DNA of 64,000 nt, taken from Gonium pectorale (lineage: Eukaryota > Chlorophyta > Chlorophyceae > Chlamydomonadales > Volvocaceae). Where the stretch lies: assembly GCA_001584585.1 (NCBI GenBank), contig LSYV01000015.1, positions 317,972-381,971 on the forward strand. Direction: 5' to 3'. The position numbers and the translations under genes are program-made. Below the pieces are notes generated by a model. The model did no database searches and was not told the DNA's origin. It saw nothing but the letters and a program-made list of their open reading frames with translations. Shown one piece after another: positions 24,201 to 35,267 of this stretch (position 1 is its first letter; the number at the start of each line of letters is the position of its first letter).

Positions 24201-27200
24201 GTGGAGCTAAGGCCGGGATGCCCCTGCTGCGGCGGGTGGGCCGGGTCGCTCGCGTGCGCTGCAAGCTTCGCTTGCCCATGGCCGTGGCCGTGAACAGCGG
24301 CGGCCGCCACCGACGCTGCGGCTTCCATCGCCGTGCGCAGCTTGTCCATCGCGGCGCGCACCGCCGCCGCCGCGCCTGCTGCACCACCGCTGGCGCCGCC
24401 GCTGGTGGCAGCGGCTTTCACGTCCAAGCGGACCTCAAAGCGCACGCGCCCTCCGTCTTCCGTCACCACCTCGGCCGTCGTGGCGACGCCTTGCTGTGCG
24501 CCCGCCGGCCCTGCCCTTGCGCCCTCCCGCGGCGGCGGGGTTGCGTGGGCAACGGCCGGGTCCCGAATGGGCGGCAGCAGGTGGCCCTCGGTCGACAGGA
24601 CGTAGTAGTCGATGAGGGCAGGGGCGTCGGAGAACATGAGGTAGAGGTACTTGGCAGTCTCGGACAGGAAGTATGACTCCATCATGTCGCCGTGCTCGCC
24701 TTGCAGCGGGCGTGGGATGAGGGTGGACAGGTCCAAGTCGGCACAAGGCAGGGACGCGGGGAGGGGAGTTTGAGGAGAACATTGGGCAGGGGCGTATGCG
24801 GTCCGAACGCCGCTCCAGTGAAAATTGTACGTAGCATACGGTATAAGGCGTAAATTATACGTATTGATACGTAAATTTTTTCCAGTATACGCTTCGGCAC
24901 ATGCCTAGCCGTAGTTGGGTTCTGATGCACCGACTGCGAGACGTGTGAGTCCCGTGCGGCTGTCGCGGTCGCATGTCCCTCCTCCGCAAATGTCAGGTGC
25001 CAGGTGTCAAGGTAGGGATATGCTTCATCTGCCCGCCTCACCCGTGTCGACGTGGTTGACGTTGGTGTAGCCGCACGCGACCCGGTTGTGGTCCGCAATT
25101 GTGGACTGGATGTTCCGCGCCACCCTCAGGTAGTGCGGGTTCTGGAGGGCGGGCCGGGAGCGGCAAGGGGCGGCACACATGGACTACATACTGGAGGGCA
25201 CCCGTCGAGGCGGTGCGTCCCGCCTGACGTCCGCAGCGTACCGCACATGACGGCACGCAGCACCCGAGCCCCACAACGCAGGCTCAGAGTGTCCCGCACC
25301 CTGCGACCCATGACACCCATGCGAGGAGCAGCAGCCGCGCCGCACCTGCGTCAAGCAGTGCAGCAGGTATGTTGACTCGATGTGCTCGGGCCGCAGGTTG
25401 TAGCCGGGGTCCTCGGGGTGCACCTGCGGGTGCGGGTGCGGGTGCAAGCGGGGCGGCGGGTGGGGCCGGGTGGAGAAACGAGGCGGGCCAGTCGGCAAGT
25501 CCCGCAGTATGCACAAGCCAATTATGGCCACCACTTCTGCAAGGTCGCGGGCGAGCGCTCCTGGGCAGGTTGTCCGCGTTGATCGCATCCAGCAACGGAC
25601 ACCACTTGCGTGCACCCATCGGGGCCGCCGTCCGCAGACTGAATACCCCGATCCCCCCCCAGGGGGTGGCGCGGGGCTTTCCATGTCCTGGCCATGCCCT
25701 CTTTATACCCTCACTTTGCTGAGGTCTATCCCGAACACCTCGGGCAGCCAGCCGAAGGTGCGCCACGCGGCCGTGAAGTTGGCGTGCAGCTCCTCCGCGT
25801 CGCGCTCCTGGCCTGCGTGGCGGCGTGTCGAGTGACAAAGAAAAGACAGTCAGGGAGCCGTCCGTGTATCCATTGCACAGGCGCGTCGGTCCCGTGCCCT
25901 ACCGAGGCGACAACAGCGTAGGCGCCATCCCGTCAGCCACACGGGTCGGCGCTTCCGCCGCTTCCGAGTTGAAGAGGGAGAGGGCGTGGAGCAGCGGATC
26001 TAGGGACTCCCCGGCCCAGTCACCATCCTCTGCAATCCCCGGCCCTGGCCCCTCACCGGCCAGCGCCTGCATGCCCGGCCAGAAGGCGCCCAGGCTGGAT
26101 ACGAACGGCCGCGACAGCCGCCCCGTCGCCATATCTACATCCACGATGAAGCTGTAGCCCTTGAGCGTGCCGGGCACCTGCGGCGAGGGCCGTCAGGGGC
26201 AGCGGCAGCGGGGTCGGGGTCGGGCCCGGGGCGCCTCCACGGGGCCCGACGCGAGGGGCCTGCGAGGGGGCGGGCCCCCTGAGGGGGTGCAACGCCGGGT
26301 GGGTGCTGCCAAGTGTGGCCATGGTGGCTGAATGGGGTGTTGCAGCGAGCTCCATAGTTTCTGACGCAGTGCGCAGCACCGCGCCGACGCACGGCGGGTA
26401 AGGGGCGGCGGCCTGAGCTGAAGGGCGTGCGGGTGGCTGAACACGCCTGCTCCACCGGGATGCCCGGGGCGGTCCGGGCCCTACGTTCCGCAGCCCTCAA
26501 GTGGCCACCACTCCCACACCCGATCCAAAGGACTTGCCCCTCTCAACCGTTGGGCCCTCAGTGCTCAGAGGTCGGCCATTGCAATGGCCGCCGCTCCCTT
26601 GCCGCTGCACGTGTGCCCGGAGGCAAGCCCCACCTGCATCCAGCGCATGGTGCTCGTGTACAGCTCGGCAAACATGTCCAGGTACTCGGCCTTGCCGAAC
26701 AGGAGGTAGGCCTGGGGGTGGGAGGCGAGTGACGGCAGGCGCAGAGGGACCAGGGGTTGGACGGCATAATGGAGGAGGAGGCGCAACCTCGACGACGCCA
26801 GGTGCGCCCAGACCGCTCGCCCCGCTCGGCGCGCGGGCAGGCCGTCGCAACACACCAGCCAGCCGGCAGCTGTGCAGCTCCCGCGTGCCCTGCCCCGCGC
26901 ACCCCCACCCGCCCTTCCACCGGATTTTCTTAAGCCGCCTTTCCACCACCGCCCCGCCTGGCTCGGTCTGCCTCCCCACCACCGCCGTTGACGCCAGCTT
27001 CCCTCGCAAGCCCCGACTCGTCCATGTCGGTTCTGAGGAACGCACACCCAGCCCACCCAGCCAGATTGCTGCCCAGCCCTCCCACGCGACCCCACCTTGA
27101 GCAGGTACTCGTAGTACGAGTCCGACCCGGGTCCGATGGTGCTCTCCCGGCTGGCCCACTCGCTGGACACCACGTTGAGAGACGCGCCCACCAGGCCCAG

Positions 27201-30200
27201 CGGGCTGCGGCGGCTGTACAGCGCGCGGGCCGCGAACTCGGCGCGCTCCAGGTACACGGGGTTGCCTGGGCGGGGCCGGGCGGGGCGGGGGATCGGCAGT
27301 AGGCGGCAGTCGGCGGCGGTGGGAGCAGTGGGAAGGGGTAACGAAGAAGGGAAAAGCAGGGGGAGGGGGGGTGTCCGGGCTCGGCAGCTATTCTTGGTAA
27401 AGGAGCGGCATCAATCGATGCAGCGTTGTGGGACACGGTACGATGCGGGGATCGCAGCTTGGGGGGCGGATCCACGCTCTGGCAGCAGCACCCTGCTTGG
27501 GGCGACCAGCTCAACCGAGTACGGCCATCCGTCGGGTGCGACTCGCTCCTGGAGTTTATTGTGCAAGAGCCAGATCCGCAAGGCATGCATTCGCAACGCC
27601 CCGCTTGACGGGTAGCTCGCTCCTGTTTGGGAGGGGCGGACCCGTCGTGCCCGTACCCCGCGGCGCACCTGTGAGCGCTGTCAGCAGGCCGAATTCCAGC
27701 AGCAGCGTGCCCGCGCAGGCGGTGCAGGTGCTGTTGTAGTGGTCGTTGGTGGGGATGCCCTAAGGGAGGGGAGGGCAGGGGAGGGGAGGCACAGTCTGCT
27801 GCCGTGCCTTGCATACGGCAAGGCTGTCAGGGTACTCCAGGGCCTACTGCGGACAATGGCGCGCTTGCGTCTCTGTTGGAAGGCTTGACAGTCATGTGGG
27901 GCACCCACCATCGGGCGTCCATGCATACGCGGGGGGCCGCCCTCGCTTTCACCCTCCGGGCAGCAGCAGCAGCAGCAGCAGCAGCAGGTAAGGCCGAAGC
28001 CGCTGCTCGCTACCCAACCCTCCGCCCCCCGCCCGCCCCCTGCCCCACACAAGATCTTCCATACGGTATGCAATCCGGTGTCCGCGATGCTACGCGTCTT
28101 CCTTCTTTACTGCCCCCCCCCCACATACAAACACAACGCGGTTTCAGTTGCCAGCCCCAGGCGCCGCCATGCTGCATTCCTTGCCAGCTGCACCCAAGGC
28201 CTCTGACCGAACGTCCAACCAGCCTCCAGCGTGGCCCTGCGTGTGCCGCCGTGCTGCTCGAGGAGGCCACCGGGGTCGCGCACCCACCTGCCTCAGGTGT
28301 ACGAACAGCGCGGGCAGCCCAGACGGCGTATCAAAAGCTGGCAACAGCCGGTCTGCCAGGGCCACCGCTTGACGCAGCAGCAGCCCGTCGTAGGGCGGCC
28401 CTTCGTCGTCTGCATCCCCGTTGCCATCAACGGATGCGCCGCCGTCCAGCTGAGCCCACGGCTGCCGAGTCGCTCCAGCCTGCGGCGGCTCCGATCCGCC
28501 CGGCGACCCCAACCCCGACGCCGCCGCACCGTCGGCGGACCCCGCATCTGCTACTGTGCCGTTGGCCGCCGGCTGCGGCTGGCCGCCTCCCTCCGACCAT
28601 GTGTGGGTTCCGCTCCAGCAGCATGTGGCCGCTGATGAGGCCGCCCAGCACCCGGATCACCGTCTCAAACACCATCGCACCTGCCGGAGAGGAACGGGGA
28701 GGCCGGGAAAGGGTCGGAGGGAGGGGGGGGAGGCGTAAGGGACGGTAGTGACGTGGAGCGCAGTCGCGGACATGGAGGCCTTCAGCAGCGCGAGGGAAGG
28801 CGTGCGACGNNNNNNNNNNNNNNNNNNNNCGCGAGAGGAAGGGAGGCGGAAGGTGAGAGGGGGGAGGCAAGGACGGTATGACTGGAGCGCATCGCGGCAT
28901 GAGGCCTTCAGCAGCGCAGGGAAGGCGTGCGCGATGAGGATGGCGCCTGCAGTCCTTCCCACTGACATGTCGTGAACTCATTGTGGACAAGTGGCTTTAG
29001 CTCTACAGGGCCTGCGCAGGTTTGAATCCCGCTGAAGCCCTGAGGCCGCGTTGGAGGCCAAGGACGCGAGAGGACACGTGTGCACGGCAAGGCGTGTGCC
29101 CCCCTGGTGCAGGCCGCAGGCCTCGTTCCCCGCCACCGCCAAGGTCACCTTGATGTCTTTGTCGAATGTGAGGTGGCTCCGAAGCAGCTCTAGCGCCTGG
29201 CGCACGTCCCGCCGCCGGTTGAGCAGCTGCAGGGCAGAGAGGGCACATGGCCGCACAGGGCCCGGGCTGGAGTACAGGGGCGCCGGGCTTTCTTACTGTG
29301 ATCTTACAAACATGCGCCGCATGTACGTGCTTTGGGTACTCAGAGCATCCGTATGCTGCATCTGACCACTGCGTTTCATACTTCCAGCTTCCTGTCATGC
29401 AGCCAGACCCGCCGGTGAGCCGCGAGCGCTGCGTGCATGCTACTGGGAGCGCCAACGCCTGTGCTGTCCTTGTTGGGGCTAAGGCGGACACACGCCGCTC
29501 AGCTGCCACCACCGCCCATCCCCACCCGCGCCCGTGAGGCCCCGCCGGGCCCCGCCCACCACCAGTGCGTCCAGCGAGTCCACCAGTGTGATGGCCAGGC
29601 CGCCCTGCCAGTCCACGCCTCCGCAACTGTTGGGCAGCAGGTTATCCTGGGGATGCAGACAGGCAGGCAGTGAGGCGGGCGCGCAGGGGCGCAGATGAAG
29701 GTAGTCATATAGGCGCGCAGGCAGGCGGGCAGGGCGAAGGTGAGGAAAGGAAAGCGACATCCAGACAGGGAGTTCGGAAGGGAGATCTGACGGCGGCACT
29801 TTCATTCCATTCGACCGCAGGCTTTGGCTGTGGAGCACAGCTGCGTGCACACGCAGCGAGCAGCCCCCCGCCTGCACCACACCCCATACAGCTTGTGCCA
29901 TGCCTCTGCATCAACCCTACCTTTGGGAATGCATGCTTCATGTAATTGGTGAAGCCATGATCAAACATCTCCCACGCTTGTTGCCTGCCGGGGTTGGGTG
30001 GGTTAAAGGCGGGTTTGGCGGGCCAGCCCTGGGTAGAGTCGCTGGTAATCTGCAAGCTTACCGTAGTTGATCGATCTGTGTGTCATTGATGGGGCTCTCG
30101 TCGTCCCACACAGCCTACGCGCAGGGAACACATCTGGGTCGACGGAGCTCCGGGCGCCCCAGCCTGAAACGATGCATCTCCACCTTCACAATCTTTCCAG

Positions 30201-30291
30201 GCTTGGCAGCGTCACCGCCGGACAAGGGCCAGAGAAGGAGAAATAGGGCGACGAGGCGAGTCCGCACGGGGAGCCTTGCGTTGCACCCCAT
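21250..30291 (-). CDS. EDEM3-like ER alpha-mannosidase (GH47 + PA domain)
   Basis: ER-lumen glycosidase-like protein that trims mannose on misfolded glycoproteins for ERAD. Exons: 30291-30164, 29984-29921, 29646-29560, 29226-29149, 28680-28288 (frame disturbed), 27759-27669, 27265-27096, 26711-26634, 26177-26057, 25812-25715, 25423-25346, 25141-25042, 24699-23751, 23636-23333, 22997-22257, 22079-21953, 21797-21250; roughly 1,385 aa. N-terminal signal peptide (RLVALFLLLWPLSGG). GH47 signatures: EMFDHGFTNYMKHAFP, LVDSLDAL, VFETVIRVLGG, CTACAGTLLLEF, PGSDSYYEYLLK, RPEHIESTYLL, DMMESYFLSETAKYLYL. The PA domain (PDMLAGSVVVVSRGGCSF and LGMAGDE) marks the EDEM3 branch. A long Ala/Gly-rich insert separates the two. 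No KDEL-type tail is seen. The exon 4/5 junction and the exon 1 donor are uncertain. Confidence 0.9.
24821..24880. repeat. AT-rich imperfect palindrome in EDEM3 intron
   Basis: A 60-bp island starting AAAATTGTACGTAG and ending GATACGTAAATTTTT, the two ends being near-complements, with further TACG/CGTA motifs between. It stands out in a GC-rich intron (25041-24700) and resembles a tiny foldback element. Confidence 0.55.
27959..27986. repeat. CAG microsatellite in EDEM3 intron
   Basis: About eight GCA/CAG units in the intron between exons 28288 and 27759. It lies outside the coding exons. Confidence 0.85.
28716..28935. repeat. Tandem duplicated flanks around assembly gap
   Basis: About 85-90 bp left of the 20-N gap (28810-28829) recurs right of it: both contain GACGGTA, TGGAGCGCA, GAGGCCTTCAGCAGCGC and GGGAAGGCGTGCG in order. 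The copies differ mostly by single-base insertions or deletions. This is an unresolved tandem repeat or an assembly artefact, inside an EDEM3 intron. Confidence 0.8.
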
Positions 30292-30557
30292 TACGAGGCC
30301 CTCTCCTCATCGCGCGAGTGCAGTGCTTATTCGCATGTGCAAAAACCCGTGGGCACAAAAAGAATGAAATCGGCCTCAATCGGCACACGCTGCATGGGCA
30401 GGAGAACGTTTTAAGTACATATATAAGGGGTAATTGCGCGAGTTACCAGGCGACAAACAAGAGAGCTCGAACGTCCAAACAACTTCCAACCGTACTATGC
30501 CGGGCGCTGACCGAAGGATTGGAACTGCATTTACAATACAGCAATCAACTAGGCGCA
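30292..30557. promoter_or_regulatory. Divergent promoter, EDEM3-like / Met gamma-lyase family gene
   Basis: Only 266 bp separate the two start codons. TATATAAG at 30420-30427 (plus strand) lies 131 bp before the ATG at 30558 and is a credible TATA box. On the minus strand an out-of-frame ATG at 30310-30308 precedes the EDEM3 start; it would open an overlapping upstream ORF if transcribed. Confidence 0.6.
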
Positions 30558-33500
30558 ATGCAGGTCTGCAACCTCTCCACTTTGGGATCGGCGTGCCTGG
30601 GTCATGTTGAGCGACGAGTGAGCGTCGCATCGCCGAGGCCTGCGCAGACACCTCGCAGACTTGTAATTGCCCAGGGCGAGCGCCGCTCTGCCAATCGCAC
30701 CAAATGGGCCACCGCGGAGCCGCCAACGGCGCATCTGCCGCCCGACGCGGAGCCTGCGCAGGAGCTGAGTGTAGCAGAGCAGGTGGGCTGACCTCAATAC
30801 GTGGGCCCTCAATCTACCTCGGGCTAACGATGTGTGGCAGTGGCCGGCGACGGACAGTTAAGCCAACGAAAGCTAGTGGCTGGGGAGGAAACCATGGGTT
30901 TCGCGCAGCCGGCGCCAAAATGGCCTTGCCACCTCGAGATTTTGTCTTCACAATTCAAGGCTGTGCCTCACTTTGGCATGGCACGCCAGTTTGGGGCGCG
31001 CCTTCCGCCATGTCCCTGCCTTAGCCCACTGCGCTGCTCGTCCCCTCCGCGCTCCCTGCCTCGTTGCCCTCGCTGATGCCCGCTGCCTAGAAGCTGCACA
31101 CTGGCCGAAGACCCCCATCCCCCCTTACACCCCCCTTGAAATCCCCCAGATTTGGGCCTGCTCCCAGGACCTGGGTCCCGTGTTCTCCGAGATTGACCGG
31201 CTGGTGGCGGCCAACGTGCGCAAGGTGCAGGCGGCCTTCCGCGCGCACCGCATCGGGCCGCACCACTTCCAGGGCTCCACGGGATACGGGCATGGGGACC
31301 TGGGCCGCGAGGCGCTGGACTCGGTGAGTGGCGCCGGGGAAGGCGGTATGCGCCACGGGCACTGGGCGGAGGCCAGTGACAACGCCGCCCCCCTGCGGTT
31401 TGCCATCGCTGTGGCTGTGGCCAAGGCAGGACTGCACGCTGGCACCCTCACCCGCTTGCATCACCACCAGGCGGATGGTCGTCACCCACGTCGTCAGTTA
31501 CTTGCAGATCCTGCAACGTCGCGATATGCGCCCCAAGCTCCTCCCCCCGCGAACGCCTCTTTACCCTCTTGCCCGCCCACCTGTCTGCCCCCGTCATCTC
31601 ACTCCTGTTAGCTCCTCCCCGCATGCGGCGCCCCAGGTGATGGCTGCGGTGATGGGCGCGGAAGCCGCCCTCATGCGCGTCCAGTTTGTGAGCGGCACCC
31701 ACGCCATCGCCTCGGCCCTGTACGCGGTGCTCCGACCCGGGGACGAGATGCTGGCGGTGGCGGGGCAGTGAGTTCCGGTGGCGTGGCGAGAACGGGGGCG
31801 GGGCGGATGCAACTGGGGCGGAGTGCGAGAGGCATGGCTGTGTTGGGGCCGGCCGACGCTGGAACCGCGCGCGGGACTGTGCGGACGGCGGCAATTCTGG
31901 CGATAGGCCTGCGCGTCAAGATTGCCCAGACAAGCGGGGAAGCGTTGGCAGTGGTGGAAGGACTACGACGCCCAAGCGATGCGACTGGTCAGGATTAACA
32001 GCAGCGGACCCACTCACTGGCGGCGTTAGTGCTTTGTCGATGTGCCCGCGTAATGGCCCCAGCGGGTCCTCGTTACCTGCACACAACCCTGCGCATCCCG
32101 TCCGAACCGCCCCACCTCTTCCCAACCCGACCACGATCCCGACCCCGGTCCCTTGCTCCCTGCCACGCAGTCCGTACGACACGATGGAGGAGGTGATCGG
32201 CACCCGCGGCACGCCTGGCCACGGCTCACTTATGGAGTGGGGCGTCAGCTACCGGGAACTGCCGCTGGGGGCAGACGGCCGGATCGACTGGGAGGGGCTG
32301 GCCAAGGCGATCGTGCCAGGTGGGCAGCAGGGCGGAACAGCGAGGCGTGAGCTAGGGTGCGCCAGAGTAGGAGAGGAGCGGGGGGAAGGCAAGGGCTCAA
32401 CGCGGGCAGCACGGTGTATGGTGCCGGCGGCTACCTACTTGGTGTATGGATGATGGTGCGAAGGCCGTGGTGCCGAGTGAGAGGCAGCCTGGGACCAGCA
32501 CGGGGTACAGTGCGGGATACATGGGCCAGAGCGGTGCCGCATGGGGGTTCGGCGTGTGGGTGCTGTGGGCGCAAACGAGTGTAGGCCGGGTTAGCGCGGA
32601 GTATGACGTGGTGGGCGCGCCCGCGTGCGTGTTATGCTTGTGGTGCCTTGGCGCATGTGGAGGCGATGCCGACAGTCGTGGATGCGGTAGGATGGGGGTT
32701 GCCGGCACGGGCTGAGGTCCCCGCCTCGGGGATCCAGTGCCTGTCACGAGTTGAAAGCCCAACGGTCAAGGCCGGAGCGGGAGGAGCGCGTAGGCGCAAG
32801 ATTGCTCGGCGCCATCCGCCCCTCAGCATCTGCCGGGATGGGGTGCTCGAGTCGTCCTGTTCCCTCCCACCACGTAGCCCTCCTGGTGTGTTTATGAACC
32901 TGTCCGCTACATATCGGCTCACCGCCGTTCGTCGTGCCCGAGTGCCGCCCCGCTCCACCTTGTCCTGTCCCGGCATACCCGCGCAGGCAAGACCCGGGTC
33001 GCGCACATCCAGCGCTCCTGCGGGTACGCGCTGCGGCCCACCCTGTCGATCGATGAGATCGAGCGGGCCGTTAAGGTGCGACCCCGTCACCGCTGAGGAC
33101 CCTGAGACCCGCTCACTCTTCCCCAAAGCCGCCACCGTATCGCACCGCACAATGCCCGGTGATAGACGCGTCACGCCCACTGATGGCTCGCCCCGCCCTC
33201 GACTCCTTGCGCATGCCATGGTGGAGCGTGCTACCGACCCTGTGTTGACCGATTCCACGCGCGCTCGGGTCCCTGACAACCCCGTTGCCCTGCTGCACAA
33301 ACCCCCCGTCGCCCCTCGCCCCCGCCCCGCCCCGCAGATCATCAAGGCCCAGGACCCCAGCGTGGTAATCACGGTGGACAACTGCTACGGCGAGTTCACG
33401 GACACGCGGGAGCCTTGCGACGTGGGCGCTGACCTGTGCATGGGCAGCCTCATCAAGAACCCAGGTGGGCAGGCGCGGAGGCCTGCGAGGATAAGGATTT

Positions 33501-35267
33501 GAGAGGTTACATTCTCATTTCTCAATCAGCGGGACTTGGCTGGCAAGGCCTGCTCCATGTCGCGGGGTCAGGGCTCGCGGGCGTGGGGCCTCTCAAAATG
33601 CATGCCTGGGCAAGGGGTATTGTGTGCAGGAAGAGCGGCAAGGGTTGCGGCAGGAGGGGCTCCGCACGATGTTACTATGTAATCCAGCAGACCATACCAG
33701 GACGGAGGGAAGCAAGTCGTGCAACCGCACTGCATGCATCCCTTACAGTTGCCCCTCATGGGCCTCTCCCAGGATGGCCCTCATCCGAAAACCCAAGAGG
33801 GGGCCCCGTGCGGTGAGCATTTGATGTTGCCATAGTCATTGGACTCGCGCGCCTACCCTATGTTACCAAAACACCTCATCCTGCCCACTTGCCCCCTAGG
33901 CGGCACCATCGCTCCCGGCGGTGGCTACGTTGCTGGCCGGGCTGACCTGATTGGCCGCGTGGCTGCCCGCCTGTACGCGCCCGGAATCGGAATCGACGCC
34001 GGCGGGGTGCCTGGCTCCACGCTACGGACCTTCTTCCAGGGCCTGTTCCTGGCGCCCCAGACGACGGGCGAGGCGCTCAAGGGCGGGCGGCTAGTGGCCG
34101 AGGTGGGGCGGGCGGCTGCGTTACCGGGTCGAAAGCATCCTCGGTCCAGGAGTTTTCGGCTCATCCGTGAATAGCGAGGTGTTGGGAGGGTAGTGAACGG
34201 AGAAGGTTGTCGAGTGAACAAGGCGGGGAGGACGTGTTGGTCGCGCGGTAAAATGCTTGGTTCAGGACATCGGCGGCTGTCAACGCGCAGCACAATGCCT
34301 GGCAAGCGGCAACATTGCGGTGGACCATACAATATTGTGTTTGCTGAGAGGGTTCAGCGGCACACACGCTTCCCCGTCAGTACGCTTCCCCGTTTTATGC
34401 CTACATACACCCGGGTACTTGCCTGCATGCCTTTCCTGCTCGTGTGCATGAGACTTCCCCGCGACCCGTTCCCGGTTCTGCATATCGCCCGCCGTGCATT
34501 GTGGGGCGTGGTCTCTCCCTCCTGCCGATCCCCGCCACCGCCCTTTTGTCCCCGGCCCTTCTTGATGTCGTCGGCCCCGACAATGCCCCCTCCTCCCCCC
34601 TCACACCGCAGCTGCTCCACCGCGAGGGCTTCACGGTCATTCCCTCACCCGGGCTGCCCGACGTATGGTCCATGATCACGGCGGTGGAGCTGCGTAGCAA
34701 GGGCGCCATGACGGCCTTCTGCCGGGGCATCCAGCGCACCTGCCCCATCGGCTCCTACATCCGGCCGGAGCCAGGTGAGGCAGGGAGATGGCGTGCCGCA
34801 AGCAACAGAAGAGCTGGATAAAGTGGGCGGCCTCGTGCTTGAGCCCTTGCACGGCTTGCCCCTATGCGCCTCGCAGGCCCAGCGGCCCCCTGCCCCGTGG
34901 GTTCAAGCCATCCGCCGAAGTAGCTCACATCCCAAGTCTTGAAACTCCTGCAGGACCAACACGCCACCGCTGCCAGCTGATACTCTTAGCCGACAACGCA
35001 GCCCTAGTGCGCCTGACTCCCAATCTGTAGTCCTCACGCAGCGACGCCCCGCTCGGCACTGCAGGCGTGACCGCCGGCTACGGCGACGAGGTGATTTTTG
35101 CGGACGGCACATTCATCGACGGCTCCACCGCCGAGCTGTCTGCCGACGGGCCCATCCGGCCGCCCTACGTGGTCTACTGCCAGGGCGGCACGCACTGGAC
35201 GCACTGGGCGCTGGCGCTCGAGGGCGCCATGACCTCGTTGCAGGAGGAGCTGGCGCGGGAGAACTGA
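30558..35267 (+). CDS. PLP-dependent methionine gamma-lyase / aluminium-resistance family protein
   Basis: Exons 30558-30782, 31168-31323, 31637-31767, 32171-32319, 32987-33075, 33338-33464, 33900-34102, 34612-34774, 35065-35267; 481 aa, all phases matching. Fold-type I PLP enzyme of the family called Met_gamma_lyase or aluminium resistance protein (YnbB type), common in bacteria and present in green algae. Signatures: HHFQGSTGYGHGDLGR, VSGTHAIASAL, PYDTMEEVIGTRG, VDNCYGEFT, the PLP lysine K290 in GSLIKNPGGT, and ELSADGPIRPPYVVYCQGG. The first 75 codons are rich in Arg, Ser and Ala and look like an organelle transit peptide, probably chloroplast (inference). Substrate is unproven; cysteine or methionine C-S lyase activity is the family guess. 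The exon 2 acceptor could instead be at 31149 (adds six codons in frame). Confidence 0.9.
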
